Source of the DNA: Flavobacterium sp. TAB 87
GTDB lineage: Bacteria; Bacteroidota; Bacteroidia; Flavobacteriales; Flavobacteriaceae
Reading direction: 5' to 3'
NCBI RefSeq assembly: GCF_001529295.1
Contig: NZ_LLWK01000027.1
Coordinates: 1 to 64,000 of the forward strand
DNA: 64,000 bases
In this document: positions 9,351 through 18,386 of the stretch, in pieces
How the letters are laid out: each line of letters begins with the position of its first letter
How positions within the stretch are numbered: the first letter of the stretch is position 1
Notes under the pieces: model-generated
The model's database searches: none
Seen by the model: the letters and a program-made list of their open reading frames with translations, nothing else
Told to the model about the DNA's origin: nothing
Program-made: the position numbers and the translations under genes

Positions 9351-10421
9351 TTAAATCTTGCTTGCTAAAGCTTTCATTACGTCAACTAGTACTTGTACAC
9401 TTTCTATTGGCATAGCGTTGTAAATAGAAGCTCTGTAACCACCAACCGAACGGTGACCTGCTATTCCAGAAATATTGGCTTCTTTCCACATTTGATCAAA
9501 TGTTTCAGTATGCTCTGGGTTAGTCAGTAAGAACGTAACATTCATAGTCGAACGATCTTCTTCTTTTGCCGCTCCTTTAAACAAAGGATTGCTATCTATT
9601 TCGTTGTAAAGTAAGGCTGCTTTTGCATTGTTTAATTTCTCAAGAGCTGCGATTCCACCTTTTTCTTTAATCCATTTTAAGGTCAATAATGACGCATATA
9701 TAGGAAAAACAGGAGGAGTATTGTACATACTTTCTGCTTTTACTTGTTTGGCGTAATCCAACATACTTGGTATCGTGCGACCGCTTTTACCAATAATTGA
9801 TTCTTTAATAACCACCAATGTTGTTCCTGCAGGTCCCATATTTTTTTGAGCGCCAGCATAAATAATATCAAATTGAGAAAAATCAATCACTCGAGAAAAA
9901 ATATCCGAACTCATATCACATACTATCGGTACATTTGTTTTTGGAAACGATTTCATTTGTGTTCCAAAAATGGTGTTATTACTGGTGCAATGAAAATAAT
10001 CAGCATCAGCAGGAATTTCGTAATCTTTAGGGATATACGTATAATTAGCCTCTTTTGATGAAGCAACGATAACAGTTTCACCAAAGAATTGAGCTTCTTT
10101 GATTGCGTTGGTAGCCCAAGTTCCTGAATCTAAGTAAGCGGCCTTTCCGTTTTCTTTCATCAAGTTATAAGGAACCATTAAAAACTCTAAACTCGCTCCT
10201 CCCGAAAGAAAAAGTGCTTGATACCCTTTTCCTTCAAGGCCTAATAATTCAATCGCAAGTGCTCTAGCTTCTTCCATTACGGCAACGAAATCTTTACTTC
10301 GGTGCGAAATTTCAAGAATAGATAAACCTGAATCGTTAAAATTTAAAATTGCTTGTGCTGATTGGTCAAAAACTTCTTGTGGTAAAATACAAGGTCCTGC
10401 GCTGTAGTTGTGTTTTTTCAT
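9351..10421 (-). CDS. serC: Phosphoserine aminotransferase
   Basis: 356 residues; a class V PLP aminotransferase converting 3-phosphohydroxypyruvate to phosphoserine, also usable in pyridoxal phosphate synthesis. The start MKKHNYSAGPCILP is the standard SerC opening. The PLP lysine is Lys193 in YAGAQKNMGPAG. ISHRS at 38-42 and the C-terminal HRSVGGYRASIYNA carry the phosphate-binding residues. Length matches the bacterial family. It precedes serA on the same strand. A 10 bp inverted repeat flanks its upstream region. Confidence 0.94.
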   Translation of the reverse strand: MKKHNYSAGPCILPQEVFDQSAQAILNFNDSGLSILEISHRSKDFVAVMEEARALAIELLGLEGKGYQALFLSGGASLEFLMVPYNLMKENGKAAYLDSGTWATNAIKEAQFFGETVIVASSKEANYTYIPKDYEIPADADYFHCTSNNTIFGTQMKSFPKTNVPIVCDMSSDIFSRVIDFSQFDIIYAGAQKNMGPAGTTLVVIKESIIGKSGRTIPSMLDYAKQVKAESMYNTPPVFPIYASLLTLKWIKEKGGIAALEKLNNAKAALLYNEIDSNPLFKGAAKEEDRSTMNVTFLLTNPEHTETFDQMWKEANISGIAGHRSVGGYRASIYNAMPIESVQVLVDVMKALASKI

Positions 10422-10430
10422 GGTTGTAGT

Positions 10431-10497
10431 TAATGCGAAAATTTAAGATGCAAATTTCGTTAATAGATGTCTAAAAAGCGTTAAAAATTTCGCATTA
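10431..10497. promoter_or_regulatory. Inverted repeat upstream of serC
   Basis: TAATGCGAAA at 10431-10440 and its exact reverse complement TTTCGCATTA at 10488-10497, with 47 bases between. The first arm ends about 10 bases from the serC start. It could be an operator pair or a long-stem leader structure; nothing proves either. Confidence 0.35.
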
Positions 10498-10513
10498 ATT
10501 GTCAAATTTTAAC

Positions 10514-11578
10514 TTATGTTATTAACAAAAACGATATAGTATCGACATTATCTGCATAATTCCATAAGTGAGGAAGTTGAGTTTGACCAAAATTAATACT
10601 GTTTTCAATTAAATTATTGCTCACAATGCACTGAATTTGTTCAGTATCCGACGCTAATCGTTCTCTGATTTCATCTATGTTTTCGTAAAATTCATAAAAA
10701 ACGCTAGAAATGGGAGAGGCGTAGCTTGTATCTTCTTTTATGGTAAGAAAACCATTGTCTAATAATTTAAAATCACTCATTAAAAAAACAGCTTTATTGT
10801 AATCATAATTATTCGCATATTTTTCATAATGAATAACATCTTGATAGGCAAAAATAGCTTCAAAAAAAGAGTCGAATTTATAGCCTTTAGGAACAAATAG
10901 CTTCGAAACATTGCGACAACCCAACCCGAAATAGCGAAAAATATCCTCACCTAGAGCAAGTAATTGTTCTTTACTTTCAGTTCCATCCAAAACAGCAACC
11001 GAATTTCTGTTTTTACGAATAATAGAAGGTTTGTCTTTAAAATAATACTCAAAATAACGGGCCGTATTATTGCTGCCAGTGGCGATCACGGTATCAAAAT
11101 GTTCTAATTTTCCTTCCACGAAAGTAATGCGATCGGCTAAGCTCTCGTCGATAGCAATTAAGTATTTGGCTAAAAAAGGCAATAAATGTTGATCGTTAGA
11201 AGACGTTTTAACCAAAACAGAATTTCCGGTAATTAAAACCGATAAAAAATCGTGAAACCCAACCAGCGGAATATTTCCTGCCAAGATTAAAGCAACAGTT
11301 TTAGGTGTGCGCTGGTCATTAATTGTTGTATAATTAGACAACCATTGGTCTAAATTAGCTTTTGTCAAAGCATTTGCCCAAGATTGAATTGCAAAATAAA
11401 CTTGCTCGGGCGTGTACCAACCATTGTGTGATTGGGACAACTGAATTAGATTTACAAAATCTTCAAAAAAGAAATCGTTCATTAAAACATCCGATTTTTT
11501 TATGGTATTGTGCTCTGAGAATTGACTTAAGAAATTTCCTAATTCAACAAAAACACTATTTTTTGTTTCTAATGTCAT
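10514..11578 (-). CDS. LuxC-like acyl-CoA reductase
   Basis: I start at the ATG at 11578 (MTLETKNSVF, 354 residues); a longer frame to 11647 would run through the promoter. The sequence matches the acyl-CoA reductase/LuxC family (PF05893 as I recall): the nucleotide-site region ALILAGNIPLVGFHD and LVKTSSNDQHLLPFL, the tract DTVIATGSNNTARYFEYYF, and the catalytic-cysteine region FGLGCRNVSKLFVP. Family members reduce acyl-CoA or acyl groups to aldehydes with NADPH; no luciferase genes are here, so the substrate is unknown. It is divergent from a ferredoxin and upstream of serC on the same strand, with 92 bases between. Confidence 0.82.
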   Translation of the reverse strand: MTLETKNSVFVELGNFLSQFSEHNTIKKSDVLMNDFFFEDFVNLIQLSQSHNGWYTPEQVYFAIQSWANALTKANLDQWLSNYTTINDQRTPKTVALILAGNIPLVGFHDFLSVLITGNSVLVKTSSNDQHLLPFLAKYLIAIDESLADRITFVEGKLEHFDTVIATGSNNTARYFEYYFKDKPSIIRKNRNSVAVLDGTESKEQLLALGEDIFRYFGLGCRNVSKLFVPKGYKFDSFFEAIFAYQDVIHYEKYANNYDYNKAVFLMSDFKLLDNGFLTIKEDTSYASPISSVFYEFYENIDEIRERLASDTEQIQCIVSNNLIENSINFGQTQLPHLWNYADNVDTISFLLIT

Positions 11579-11616
11579 AATTCTTGTATATGAATAGTTT
11601 TGATTGTAATTTTGCA

Positions 11617-11647
11617 CAAAAATAAGCATAATTAAGGCGAAAGTCAA
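11617..11647 (-). promoter_or_regulatory. Bacteroidota-type promoter of the acyl-CoA reductase
   Basis: On the minus strand, TTG at 11647-11645 and TATTTTTG at 11624-11617 match the -33/-7 pattern (TTG, TAnnTTTG) with 20 bases between. It predicts a leader of roughly 35 bases to the ATG at 11578 and supports that start. Confidence 0.55.
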
Positions 11648-11734
11648 AAGGCATCAAGTTATAAAGAGATAATTATCTTGCAGCGTTTAAATGATTATGT
11701 AATTGGACACAACAAAACTTTAAGAGTAGAAAAG

Positions 11735-12085
11735 ATGGCAATAATTATAACCGACGAATGTATCAATTGTGGGGCTTGCGAACCAGAGTGCCCAAATACA
11801 GCAATTTATGAAGGTGCTGACGATTGGAGATATAAAGATGGAACAAAGTTAACTGGAAAAGTAATTTTACCAGACGGAACAGAAGTGGATGCAGAAGATG
11901 CACAAACCCCAATTTCTGACGAAGTATATTTTATTGTTCCTGGAAAATGTACAGAATGCAAAGGATTTCATGATGAGCCACAGTGTGCGGCTGTTTGTCC
12001 AGTAGATTGTTGTATTCCAGATGATAATCACGTAGAAAGCGACGAAACATTATTGAATCGTAAAGCATTTTTGCATAACGAATAA
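11735..12085 (+). CDS. 4Fe-4S dicluster ferredoxin
   Basis: The ATG at 11735 ([16 protein letters not shown], 116 residues) is preferred to an upstream TTG at 11678, because ferredoxins of this kind begin a few residues before the first cysteine motif. Two cluster motifs are visible: [13 protein letters not shown] near the N-terminus, and [13 protein letters not shown] followed by CPVDCC near the C-terminus, with a negatively charged insert between them. It is a small electron carrier of the YfhL/bacterial 2[4Fe-4S] type. It is divergent from the acyl-CoA reductase (156 bases between starts), which may share its electron needs; that link is inference. Confidence 0.85.
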   Translation: MAIIITDECINCGACEPECPNTAIYEGADDWRYKDGTKLTGKVILPDGTEVDAEDAQTPISDEVYFIVPGKCTECKGFHDEPQCAAVCPVDCCIPDDNHVESDETLLNRKAFLHNE

Positions 12086-12108
12086 ACTGTATTATAAATA
12101 ATAATATA

Positions 12109-12139
12109 AAAATCCTGAGCACATCGCTTGGGATTTTTT
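12109..12139 (+). terminator. Terminator of the ferredoxin gene
   Basis: Stem AAATCC..AGC pairing with GCT..GGATTT around ACATC, followed by a T run; it begins 24 bases past the stop. Confidence 0.65.
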
Positions 12140-12234
12140 GTTTCTAATTCTTAAATATATTTGATATTGCTTTTAGAAAAGCAGCAAATAAAGATTAATG
12201 CTGAAAAATTATTCGGCATCGTGGTTTTAAATGG

Positions 12235-12242
12235 TATATTTG
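12235..12242 (+). promoter_or_regulatory. Candidate -7 element ahead of ychF
   Basis: TATATTTG fits TAnnTTTG and lies 107 bases before the ychF ATG. No clear TTG sits at the -33 position, so this is only a half match. Confidence 0.35.
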
Positions 12243-12349
12243 CACACTTTTAGAATAAAATATGAAATTTTGCAGCGATAGTAATGTGTAAAGAGTTTTT
12301 ATACAAATTATGAATCGGCTCCATACTATACAAACAAATTTATCTACAG

Positions 12350-13444
12350 ATGAAAGCAGGAATTGTAGGATTACCAAATGTTGGAAAATCAACTTTATTT
12401 AATTGTTTATCAAACGCAAAAGCGCAAAGTGCTAACTTTCCTTTTTGTACAATCGAACCTAATATTGGTGTGGTAAATGTACCAGATCCTCGTATTAATA
12501 AGTTAGAGGAACTTGTAAAACCAGAGCGTGTACAAATGGCAACTGTTGATATTGTTGATATTGCAGGTTTAGTAAAAGGAGCAAGTAAAGGCGAAGGTTT
12601 AGGAAATCAGTTTTTAGGTAACATTAGAGAATGTAATGCAATTATTCACGTTTTGCGTTGTTTTGATAATGATAATATTATACACGTAGACGGAAATGTA
12701 AATCCGATTCGTGACAAAGAAACCATTGATATTGAGCTGCAATTAAAAGATTTAGAAACGGTTGAAAAACGTTTAGAAAAAGTAAATCGTGCAGCAAAAA
12801 CAGGAAATAAAGAAGCGCAAACTGAAAAAGCCCTTTTAGATAGAATTAGAGAATCATTGTTGCAAGCTAAATCAGCACGAACAATTATTCCTCAAAACAC
12901 TGACGAAGAAGAATTAATGGAAGCGTTTCAATTAATTACTGCAAAACCAGTATTGTACGTGTGTAACGTAGATGAAAATTCTGCTGTCGACGGAAATAAA
13001 TACGTAGATCAAGTTCGCGAATTAGTGAAAGATGAAGATGCTGAAGTTATTATTCTTTCGGTAGGAGCAGAGGCAGATATTACCGAATTAGAAAGTTACG
13101 AAGAGCGTCAAGTTTTTCTTGAAGACATGGGATTGACAGAGCCAGGAGCATCTGTTTTAATTCGTGCAGCTTATAAATTACTAAAACAACAAACGTATTT
13201 TACGGCTGGAGTAAAAGAAGTACGTGCTTGGACCATCAACATCGGTTCTACTGCGCCACAAGCTGCAGGGGTTATTCATACTGATTTTGAAAAAGGATTC
13301 ATTCGCGCCGAAGTAATTTCTTTTGAAGATTACGTGCATTACGGCTCTGAGGCCAAAGCCAAAGAAGCAGGTAAATTTAAGGTAGAAGGTAAAGAATATA
13401 TTGTAAAAGATGGTGATGTAATGCATTTCCGTTTCAACGTATAA
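12350..13444 (+). CDS. ychF: Obg-like ATPase YchF
   Basis: 364 residues, the usual length for this universally conserved P-loop ATPase of the Obg/OLA1 group, which associates with ribosomes and responds to redox stress. The P-loop GLPNVGKST is at residues 7-15, switch II DIAGLVKGASKGEGLG follows around 70, and the G4 motif appears as NVDE instead of NKxD, the change that makes YchF prefer ATP. The C-terminal TGS region (RAWTINIGSTAPQAAG, then YVHYGSEAKAKEAGK) is complete. It is monocistronic: a terminator lies on each side. Confidence 0.95.
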   Translation: MKAGIVGLPNVGKSTLFNCLSNAKAQSANFPFCTIEPNIGVVNVPDPRINKLEELVKPERVQMATVDIVDIAGLVKGASKGEGLGNQFLGNIRECNAIIHVLRCFDNDNIIHVDGNVNPIRDKETIDIELQLKDLETVEKRLEKVNRAAKTGNKEAQTEKALLDRIRESLLQAKSARTIIPQNTDEEELMEAFQLITAKPVLYVCNVDENSAVDGNKYVDQVRELVKDEDAEVIILSVGAEADITELESYEERQVFLEDMGLTEPGASVLIRAAYKLLKQQTYFTAGVKEVRAWTINIGSTAPQAAGVIHTDFEKGFIRAEVISFEDYVHYGSEAKAKEAGKFKVEGKEYIVKDGDVMHFRFNV

Positions 13445-13472
13445 ACTTTAAATTTTTACATATATAAATATA

Positions 13473-13504
13473 AAATAGGACTTTTCGGAGTCCTATTTTT
13501 TTTG
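13473..13504 (+). terminator. Terminator of ychF
   Basis: Perfect stem AATAGGACT/AGTCCTATT with loop TTTCGG and a run of eight T, about 30 bases past the stop. Confidence 0.85.
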
Positions 13505-13582
13505 AAATTAAACCAAACCTTTCCGCTTTTACATAATTTCCACAATTACAAGACATTCATTTTTTCAAACATTTTAATTAAT

Positions 13583-13590
13583 TATATTTG
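13583..13590 (+). promoter_or_regulatory. Candidate -7 element directly ahead of the YihY gene
   Basis: TATATTTG fits TAnnTTTG and ends only 14 bases before the TTG start at 13605. If real, the transcript would have almost no leader. Confidence 0.45.
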
Positions 13591-13604
13591 AACGTAACTG
13601 TAAA

Positions 13605-14549
13605 TTGAAAACCTTGAAAATAAAAAATTCTTTTCAGAAATCATTCCATCTTTTAAAAGATGCTGCATTGGCTTTTGTAGATGATAACGCAATCAAATTG
13701 AGTGCTGCTTTGTCGTACTATACTATTTTTGCATTGCCGCCCTTACTGATTATCATAATTACAATTTGCGGCTTTTTTTTCGGACAAGAAGCAGTTGCTG
13801 GACAGTTATACGGTCAAATTAGAGGGATGGTTGGAAATGATGCTGCGCTTCAAATTCAAGACGCCATCAAAAATGTTACGTTGTCTGATAGTAATGTTTT
13901 TGTATCTATTTTTGGGGTTATTATGTTAATCATTGGAGCTTCAGGGGTTTTTGCTGAAATTCAGAGTTCTATCAATTTTATTTGGGGCATTAGTGCTAAA
14001 CCCAATAAAGGAATCAAAAAATTCATTCAAAATCGCTTGATGTCTTTTTCGATGATTGTTTCGGTTGGATTTTTAATGTTGGTGAGTTTGCTGTTAAATA
14101 CTGTATTAGATTTAGTAAGCGACCGTATAAAACTGTATTTCCCAGACAGCTCATTTTACTTTTTCTATTCGTTAAATATCTTCTTCGTTTTTGCTACCAT
14201 AACGTTTTTATTCACGATCATTTTTAGAACCTTACCAGACGGAATTATACGGATGAAAGATGCGCTAATTGGTGCTTCATTTACGGCTGTTTTGTTTATG
14301 ATAGGCAAATTTGCTATCGGGTATTATCTAGGAAGCTCTACGGTTGCCTCTGTTTATGGCGCTGCAGGATCAGTTATAATTATATTGGTTTGGGTTTATT
14401 ATTCGGCTATAATTCTGTACTTTGGGGCAGAGTTTACAAAAATTTACGCCCATACATATGGTGGTGACATTCGTCCAAACAAATACTCAGTCGAAATTAA
14501 AAAACAAATTATTGAGATTGATCCAAAAACCAAAACGACTAAAGCATGA
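13605..14549 (+). CDS. YihY/BrkB-family inner-membrane protein
   Basis: 314 residues with about six hydrophobic segments. The opening FVDDNAIKLSAALSYYTIFALPPLLIII-type region, GASGVFAEIQSSINFIWG and the late YGAAGSVIIILVWVYYSA segment are hallmarks of the YihY/UPF0761 (BrkB) family. The old label ribonuclease BN is a misnomer; the role is unsettled and an export or envelope function is usually suspected. No ATG fits the family N-terminus: the start is TTG at 13605, or another TTG at 13614. It overlaps the next gene by four bases (ATGA), so the two are co-translated. Confidence 0.85.
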   Translation: MKTLKIKNSFQKSFHLLKDAALAFVDDNAIKLSAALSYYTIFALPPLLIIIITICGFFFGQEAVAGQLYGQIRGMVGNDAALQIQDAIKNVTLSDSNVFVSIFGVIMLIIGASGVFAEIQSSINFIWGISAKPNKGIKKFIQNRLMSFSMIVSVGFLMLVSLLLNTVLDLVSDRIKLYFPDSSFYFFYSLNIFFVFATITFLFTIIFRTLPDGIIRMKDALIGASFTAVLFMIGKFAIGYYLGSSTVASVYGAAGSVIIILVWVYYSAIILYFGAEFTKIYAHTYGGDIRPNKYSVEIKKQIIEIDPKTKTTKA

Positions 14550-15070
14550 AAATAATAGCCTTTGGAGGAAGCAATAGTAAAAACTCCATCAATAAAAAAC
14601 TAGCGACTTATACGGCAAATTTATTCAAAAACGCACAAGTCGAAATATTAGATTTAAACGATTATGAAATGCCTTTATTTGGCGTGGATTTAGAAGAAAA
14701 CATTGGTCAGCATAAGTTGGCACAGGCTTTTTTGGATAAATTAGCAACAGCCGACTGTGTTGTAGTTTCTTTAGCGGAGAATAACGGAAATTACTCGGTT
14801 GCTTTCAAAAATATTTTGGATTGGTGCTCTCGAATTACCAAGAATATTTTTGCAGATAAAGAAATGTTGTTAATGGCTACTTCGCCTGGAGCGCGTGGTG
14901 GAGCATCGGTTTTAGATATTGCCAATAATGCTTTTCCTAGGTTTGCAGCTGATATAAAAGCGACCTATTCTTTACCGAATTTTAATGATAATTTTGACCT
15001 TGAAAAAGAAGAAATTAGTAATATTGAATTGCGAACAGCACTCGAAAAATTGATTGCCGATAATTTTTAA
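14546..15070 (+). CDS. NAD(P)H-dependent FMN reductase
   Basis: 174 residues of flavodoxin-like fold. The N-terminal beta strand and phosphate loop FGGSNSKNSINKKLA bind the FMN phosphate, and NNGNYSVAFKNILDW and TSPGARGGASVL form the rest of the flavin site, as in the NADPH-dependent FMN reductase family (PF03358). It transfers electrons from NAD(P)H to FMN or quinone-like acceptors; the exact substrate cannot be read. It overlaps the YihY gene by four bases and is followed by pncB after 6 bases. Confidence 0.85.
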   Translation: MKIIAFGGSNSKNSINKKLATYTANLFKNAQVEILDLNDYEMPLFGVDLEENIGQHKLAQAFLDKLATADCVVVSLAENNGNYSVAFKNILDWCSRITKNIFADKEMLLMATSPGARGGASVLDIANNAFPRFAADIKATYSLPNFNDNFDLEKEEISNIELRTALEKLIADNF

Positions 15071-15076
15071 AAATAT

Positions 15077-16258
15077 ATGACTTCAGTACAATTACATTCT
15101 ATTTTAGATAATGATTTTTACAAGTTTACAATGCAGCACGCTGTCATTAAGCTTTTCCCAAATGTAAAAGTTCGCTATGCTTTTATCAATCGCGGCAAGC
15201 ACGTTTTTCCTGCTAATTTTGCCGTTTTACTTCGTGAAGCTGTAGATGCCATGGTACATTTAAAATTAACCGTGCAAGAAAAGAAATTTCTAGCAGACAA
15301 TTGTCCATATTTAGATCCGACTTATTTAGATTTTCTACAAGGGTATCAGTACGACCCAACCGAAGTGAAAATCGAACAACATGAGGGCGAGCTAAAAGTG
15401 ATTATCGAGGGGTATTGGTACCGAACTATTTTATGGGAAGTTCCTTTGATGGCATTAATTTCTGAACTTTTTTATTTGGCCCAGCAAGATTTAGTTCGAG
15501 TGGATGATGAGGAAGTAAAACGAATAACCAAAGAAAAAATTGAAAATTACAATGCTTTAGGTGTGGTTATTTTAGAATTTGGAACGCGTCGCCGCCATTC
15601 TTACAAAGTGCATCGTTTGGTTAATGAAACTTTGGATACTTTTGGTTCTACTAGTTTTTTAGGAACAAGTAATGTGCATTTGGCCATGTTGCAAAACAGA
15701 AAACCATCGGGAACACATGCACACGAATGGTTTATGTTTCATGCGGCGCAGTATGGTTTTAAAGTAGCTAACGCGATTAGTCTTGAAAACTGGACTAAAG
15801 TGTATCAAGGTGACCTCGGAATTGCACTTACAGATACCTACACTACAGATGTTTTTTTAGAACAATTCAATAAAAAATATTCTAAACTTTTTGATGGTGT
15901 GCGTCACGATAGCGGCGACCCAATTGAATTTGCAAAAAAGACAATTGCACATTACGAACAAATGGGAATTGACCCTAAATCAAAAATTATTGTGTTTTCT
16001 GATTCTTTAAATTTTGAAAAGGTAAAAGTAATAGCCGATTTCTGTAGAGGAAAAATAAAAATGTCATTTGGGATCGGAACCAATTTTAGTAACGACGTAG
16101 GTTTACGACCAATGAATATGGTAATTAAACTGACTGATACAAAACCCGAAAATAGCCATTGGGAAGGAGTAGTAAAATTATCGGATGAGAAAAACAAACA
16201 TACTGGAACACCAAAAATGATTGCTTTGGCGCAGCAGGTTTTAGGAATTGAACATTAA
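15077..16258 (+). CDS. pncB: Nicotinate phosphoribosyltransferase
   Basis: 393 residues, normal for PncB. It joins nicotinate to PRPP in NAD salvage, with ATP hydrolysis through a phospho-histidine. Visible motifs are the N-terminal LDNDFYKFTMQHAV, the GTHAHEW segment at 212-218 that carries the active histidine, the PRPP/phosphate-binding RHDSGDP, and FSDSLNFEK. It is the last gene of a three-gene unit (YihY protein, FMN reductase, pncB). The following 158 bp hold the parE upstream region. Confidence 0.93.
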   Translation: MTSVQLHSILDNDFYKFTMQHAVIKLFPNVKVRYAFINRGKHVFPANFAVLLREAVDAMVHLKLTVQEKKFLADNCPYLDPTYLDFLQGYQYDPTEVKIEQHEGELKVIIEGYWYRTILWEVPLMALISELFYLAQQDLVRVDDEEVKRITKEKIENYNALGVVILEFGTRRRHSYKVHRLVNETLDTFGSTSFLGTSNVHLAMLQNRKPSGTHAHEWFMFHAAQYGFKVANAISLENWTKVYQGDLGIALTDTYTTDVFLEQFNKKYSKLFDGVRHDSGDPIEFAKKTIAHYEQMGIDPKSKIIVFSDSLNFEKVKVIADFCRGKIKMSFGIGTNFSNDVGLRPMNMVIKLTDTKPENSHWEGVVKLSDEKNKHTGTPKMIALAQQVLGIEH

Positions 16259-16416
16259 TTTTTTTGTATAAAAACAGTTTTTTTATATTTTTATTGAGTC
16301 AATTTTTTAAGGAACGCTTTTTATGCTTTTTTAGTGCAAATTATGGGTAACTTTAAAAAATTGACTTTTATCTTTTATCGATATATAGTACATTAGCAAA
16401 AAATCCAAATTCATTT

Positions 16417-18285
16417 ATGTTAGAGCAAAATCAGTACACGGAAGATAATATTCGTTCACTCGACTGGAAAGAACATATTCGTATGCGTCCCGGTATGTAT
16501 ATCGGAAAGTTAGGAGACGGATCTTCTCCCGATGACGGTATTTACATTTTGCTTAAAGAGGTTTTGGACAACTGTATCGATGAATTCGTTATGGGTGCAG
16601 GAAAAACAATCGAAGTTACAATTAAGGAAAAAGTAGTTACAGTTCGCGATTACGGTCGTGGGATTCCGCTGGGAAAAGTGGTCGATGTGGTTTCAAAAAT
16701 GAATACCGGTGGAAAGTATGATTCTAAAGCCTTCCAAAAATCAGTAGGATTAAATGGAGTAGGAACAAAAGCAGTAAATGCGTTGTCTGATTATTTTCGT
16801 GTAGAATCGGTTCGTGATGATAAACAAAAAGCAGCCGAGTTCTCTGCAGGTAATTTAGTTTTAGAAGAAGAAATAATTACTACAACAAAGCGAAAAGGAA
16901 CTAAAGTAACTTTTACGCCAGACGAATCAATTTTTAAAAATTTTAAATTTCGATTAGAATATGTGATCAAAATGGTCAAAAACTATTGTTACTTGAACAA
17001 TGGTTTGACGATTATTTTTAACGGAGAAAAGTATCTTTCGGAAAATGGTCTTAGAGATTTATTAGAAGAAACCATTAGTGCCGACGATTTAGAATATCCG
17101 ATTATTCATTTGAAAGATCACGATATCGAAATCGCGTTAACACACAGTAAAACACAATATAGCGAAGAATACCACTCTTTTGTAAACGGTCAAAATACTA
17201 CACAAGGAGGAACACACTTGGCGGCTTATAGAGAAGCAATTGTAAAGACGATTCGAGAGTTTTACAACAAAAGTTTCGAAGCATCAGACGTTCGTAAATC
17301 GATTGTGAGTGCGATCAGCATCAAGGTTATGGAACCTGTTTTTGAATCGCAAACTAAAACCAAATTGGGTTCGATGGATATGGGTTCTGATGATGGAACG
17401 CCTGCCGTTTCGGTTCGTACTTTTATCAACGACTTTATTAAAACCAAATTAGACAACTATTTACATAAAAATCCGCCGACTGCTGAAGCCTTGTTGCGTA
17501 AAATTTTGCAAGCAGAGCGCGAGCGTAAAGAATTATCAGGAATTCGAAAATTAGCGACCGATCGTGCTAAAAAAGCGAATCTTCACAATAAAAAATTAAG
17601 AGATTGTCGTGCGCACCTTCCCGACACTAAAAACAGTCGAAATTTAGAAAGTACGCTGTTTATTACCGAGGGAGATTCGGCTTCGGGATCGATTACAAAG
17701 TCGAGAGATGTAAATACACAAGCCGTTTTTAGTTTGAGAGGAAAGCCTTTGAACTCGTACGGAATGAGCAAAAAAATTGTGTATGAAAACGAAGAATTCA
17801 ATTTATTGCAAGCCGCTTTGGATATCGAAGATGGTTTAGAAAAATTGCGTTACAATAATATCGTAATTGCGACCGATGCCGATGTCGATGGAATGCACAT
17901 TCGATTGTTATTGATTACCTTTTTTCTTCAGTTTTTTCCAGAGTTAATCAAAGAAGGCCATTTGTATATTTTACAAACGCCACTGTTTAGAGTTCGAAAT
18001 AAAAAGGAAACGATTTATTGCTATTCTGACGAAGAGCGTAGAGCTGCAATCGAAAAATTAAAACCAAAACCAGAGATTACTCGATTTAAAGGTTTAGGTG
18101 AAATTTCGCCCGATGAGTTTAAAAATTTCATTGGAGATACCATTCGATTAGAACCTATTATGATGGATAAAAACACGTCTATAGAGCAATTATTATCCTT
18201 TTATATGGGAAAAAATACGCCAGATCGACAGGAATTTATTATCAAAAATTTGAAAGTTGAATTGGATGCAGTTGAAGAAGTTTAA
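16417..18285 (+). CDS. parE: DNA topoisomerase IV subunit B
   Basis: 622 residues. The GHKL ATPase motifs are complete: EVLDNCIDE at 48-56, [11 protein letters not shown], and [11 protein letters not shown]. The TOPRIM metal site shows [10 protein letters not shown] and [10 protein letters not shown]. The length (about 620) and the pairing with a downstream subunit A lacking a gyrase neighbour point to ParE of topoisomerase IV, which separates daughter chromosomes, and not to GyrB. The subunit A gene follows after a 480 bp interval holding a decayed pair of small genes, so co-transcription is likely but interrupted in design. Confidence 0.92.
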   Translation: MLEQNQYTEDNIRSLDWKEHIRMRPGMYIGKLGDGSSPDDGIYILLKEVLDNCIDEFVMGAGKTIEVTIKEKVVTVRDYGRGIPLGKVVDVVSKMNTGGKYDSKAFQKSVGLNGVGTKAVNALSDYFRVESVRDDKQKAAEFSAGNLVLEEEIITTTKRKGTKVTFTPDESIFKNFKFRLEYVIKMVKNYCYLNNGLTIIFNGEKYLSENGLRDLLEETISADDLEYPIIHLKDHDIEIALTHSKTQYSEEYHSFVNGQNTTQGGTHLAAYREAIVKTIREFYNKSFEASDVRKSIVSAISIKVMEPVFESQTKTKLGSMDMGSDDGTPAVSVRTFINDFIKTKLDNYLHKNPPTAEALLRKILQAERERKELSGIRKLATDRAKKANLHNKKLRDCRAHLPDTKNSRNLESTLFITEGDSASGSITKSRDVNTQAVFSLRGKPLNSYGMSKKIVYENEEFNLLQAALDIEDGLEKLRYNNIVIATDADVDGMHIRLLLITFFLQFFPELIKEGHLYILQTPLFRVRNKKETIYCYSDEERRAAIEKLKPKPEITRFKGLGEISPDEFKNFIGDTIRLEPIMMDKNTSIEQLLSFYMGKNTPDRQEFIIKNLKVELDAVEEV

Positions 18286-18287
18286 GG

Positions 18288-18386
18288 TATGGAAAATCTG
18301 AAATCGTAGTGATTTTAGAAGTTATTTTAAACGAATATGTTGCCGCTTTTATCGAGTTTGAAAATAAAATGAAAACTTATTTGTAA
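18288..18386 (+). pseudogene. Remnant of a HEPN/HI0074-type nucleotidyltransferase partner protein (C-terminal end only)
   Basis: Directly after the parE stop, one frame reads about 32 residues, beginning YGKSEIV, then ILNEYVAAFIEFENKMKTYL, and ends in TAA at 18384-18386. From my memory of flavobacterial HI0074-family proteins (nucleotidyltransferase substrate-binding, HEPN fold), their last 30 residues begin HTYNEE and end with a KM motif at the same spacing. The rest of the protein (about 100 residues) is absent. The position just before an MNT nucleotidyltransferase gene is the family's standard arrangement. Confidence 0.55.

Noticed and set aside
14546..15070. Possible azoreductase or quinone reductase label for the flavin enzyme
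   Set aside because: The loop patterns fit the general NADPH-dependent FMN reductase family; nothing in the sequence supports a narrower substrate.
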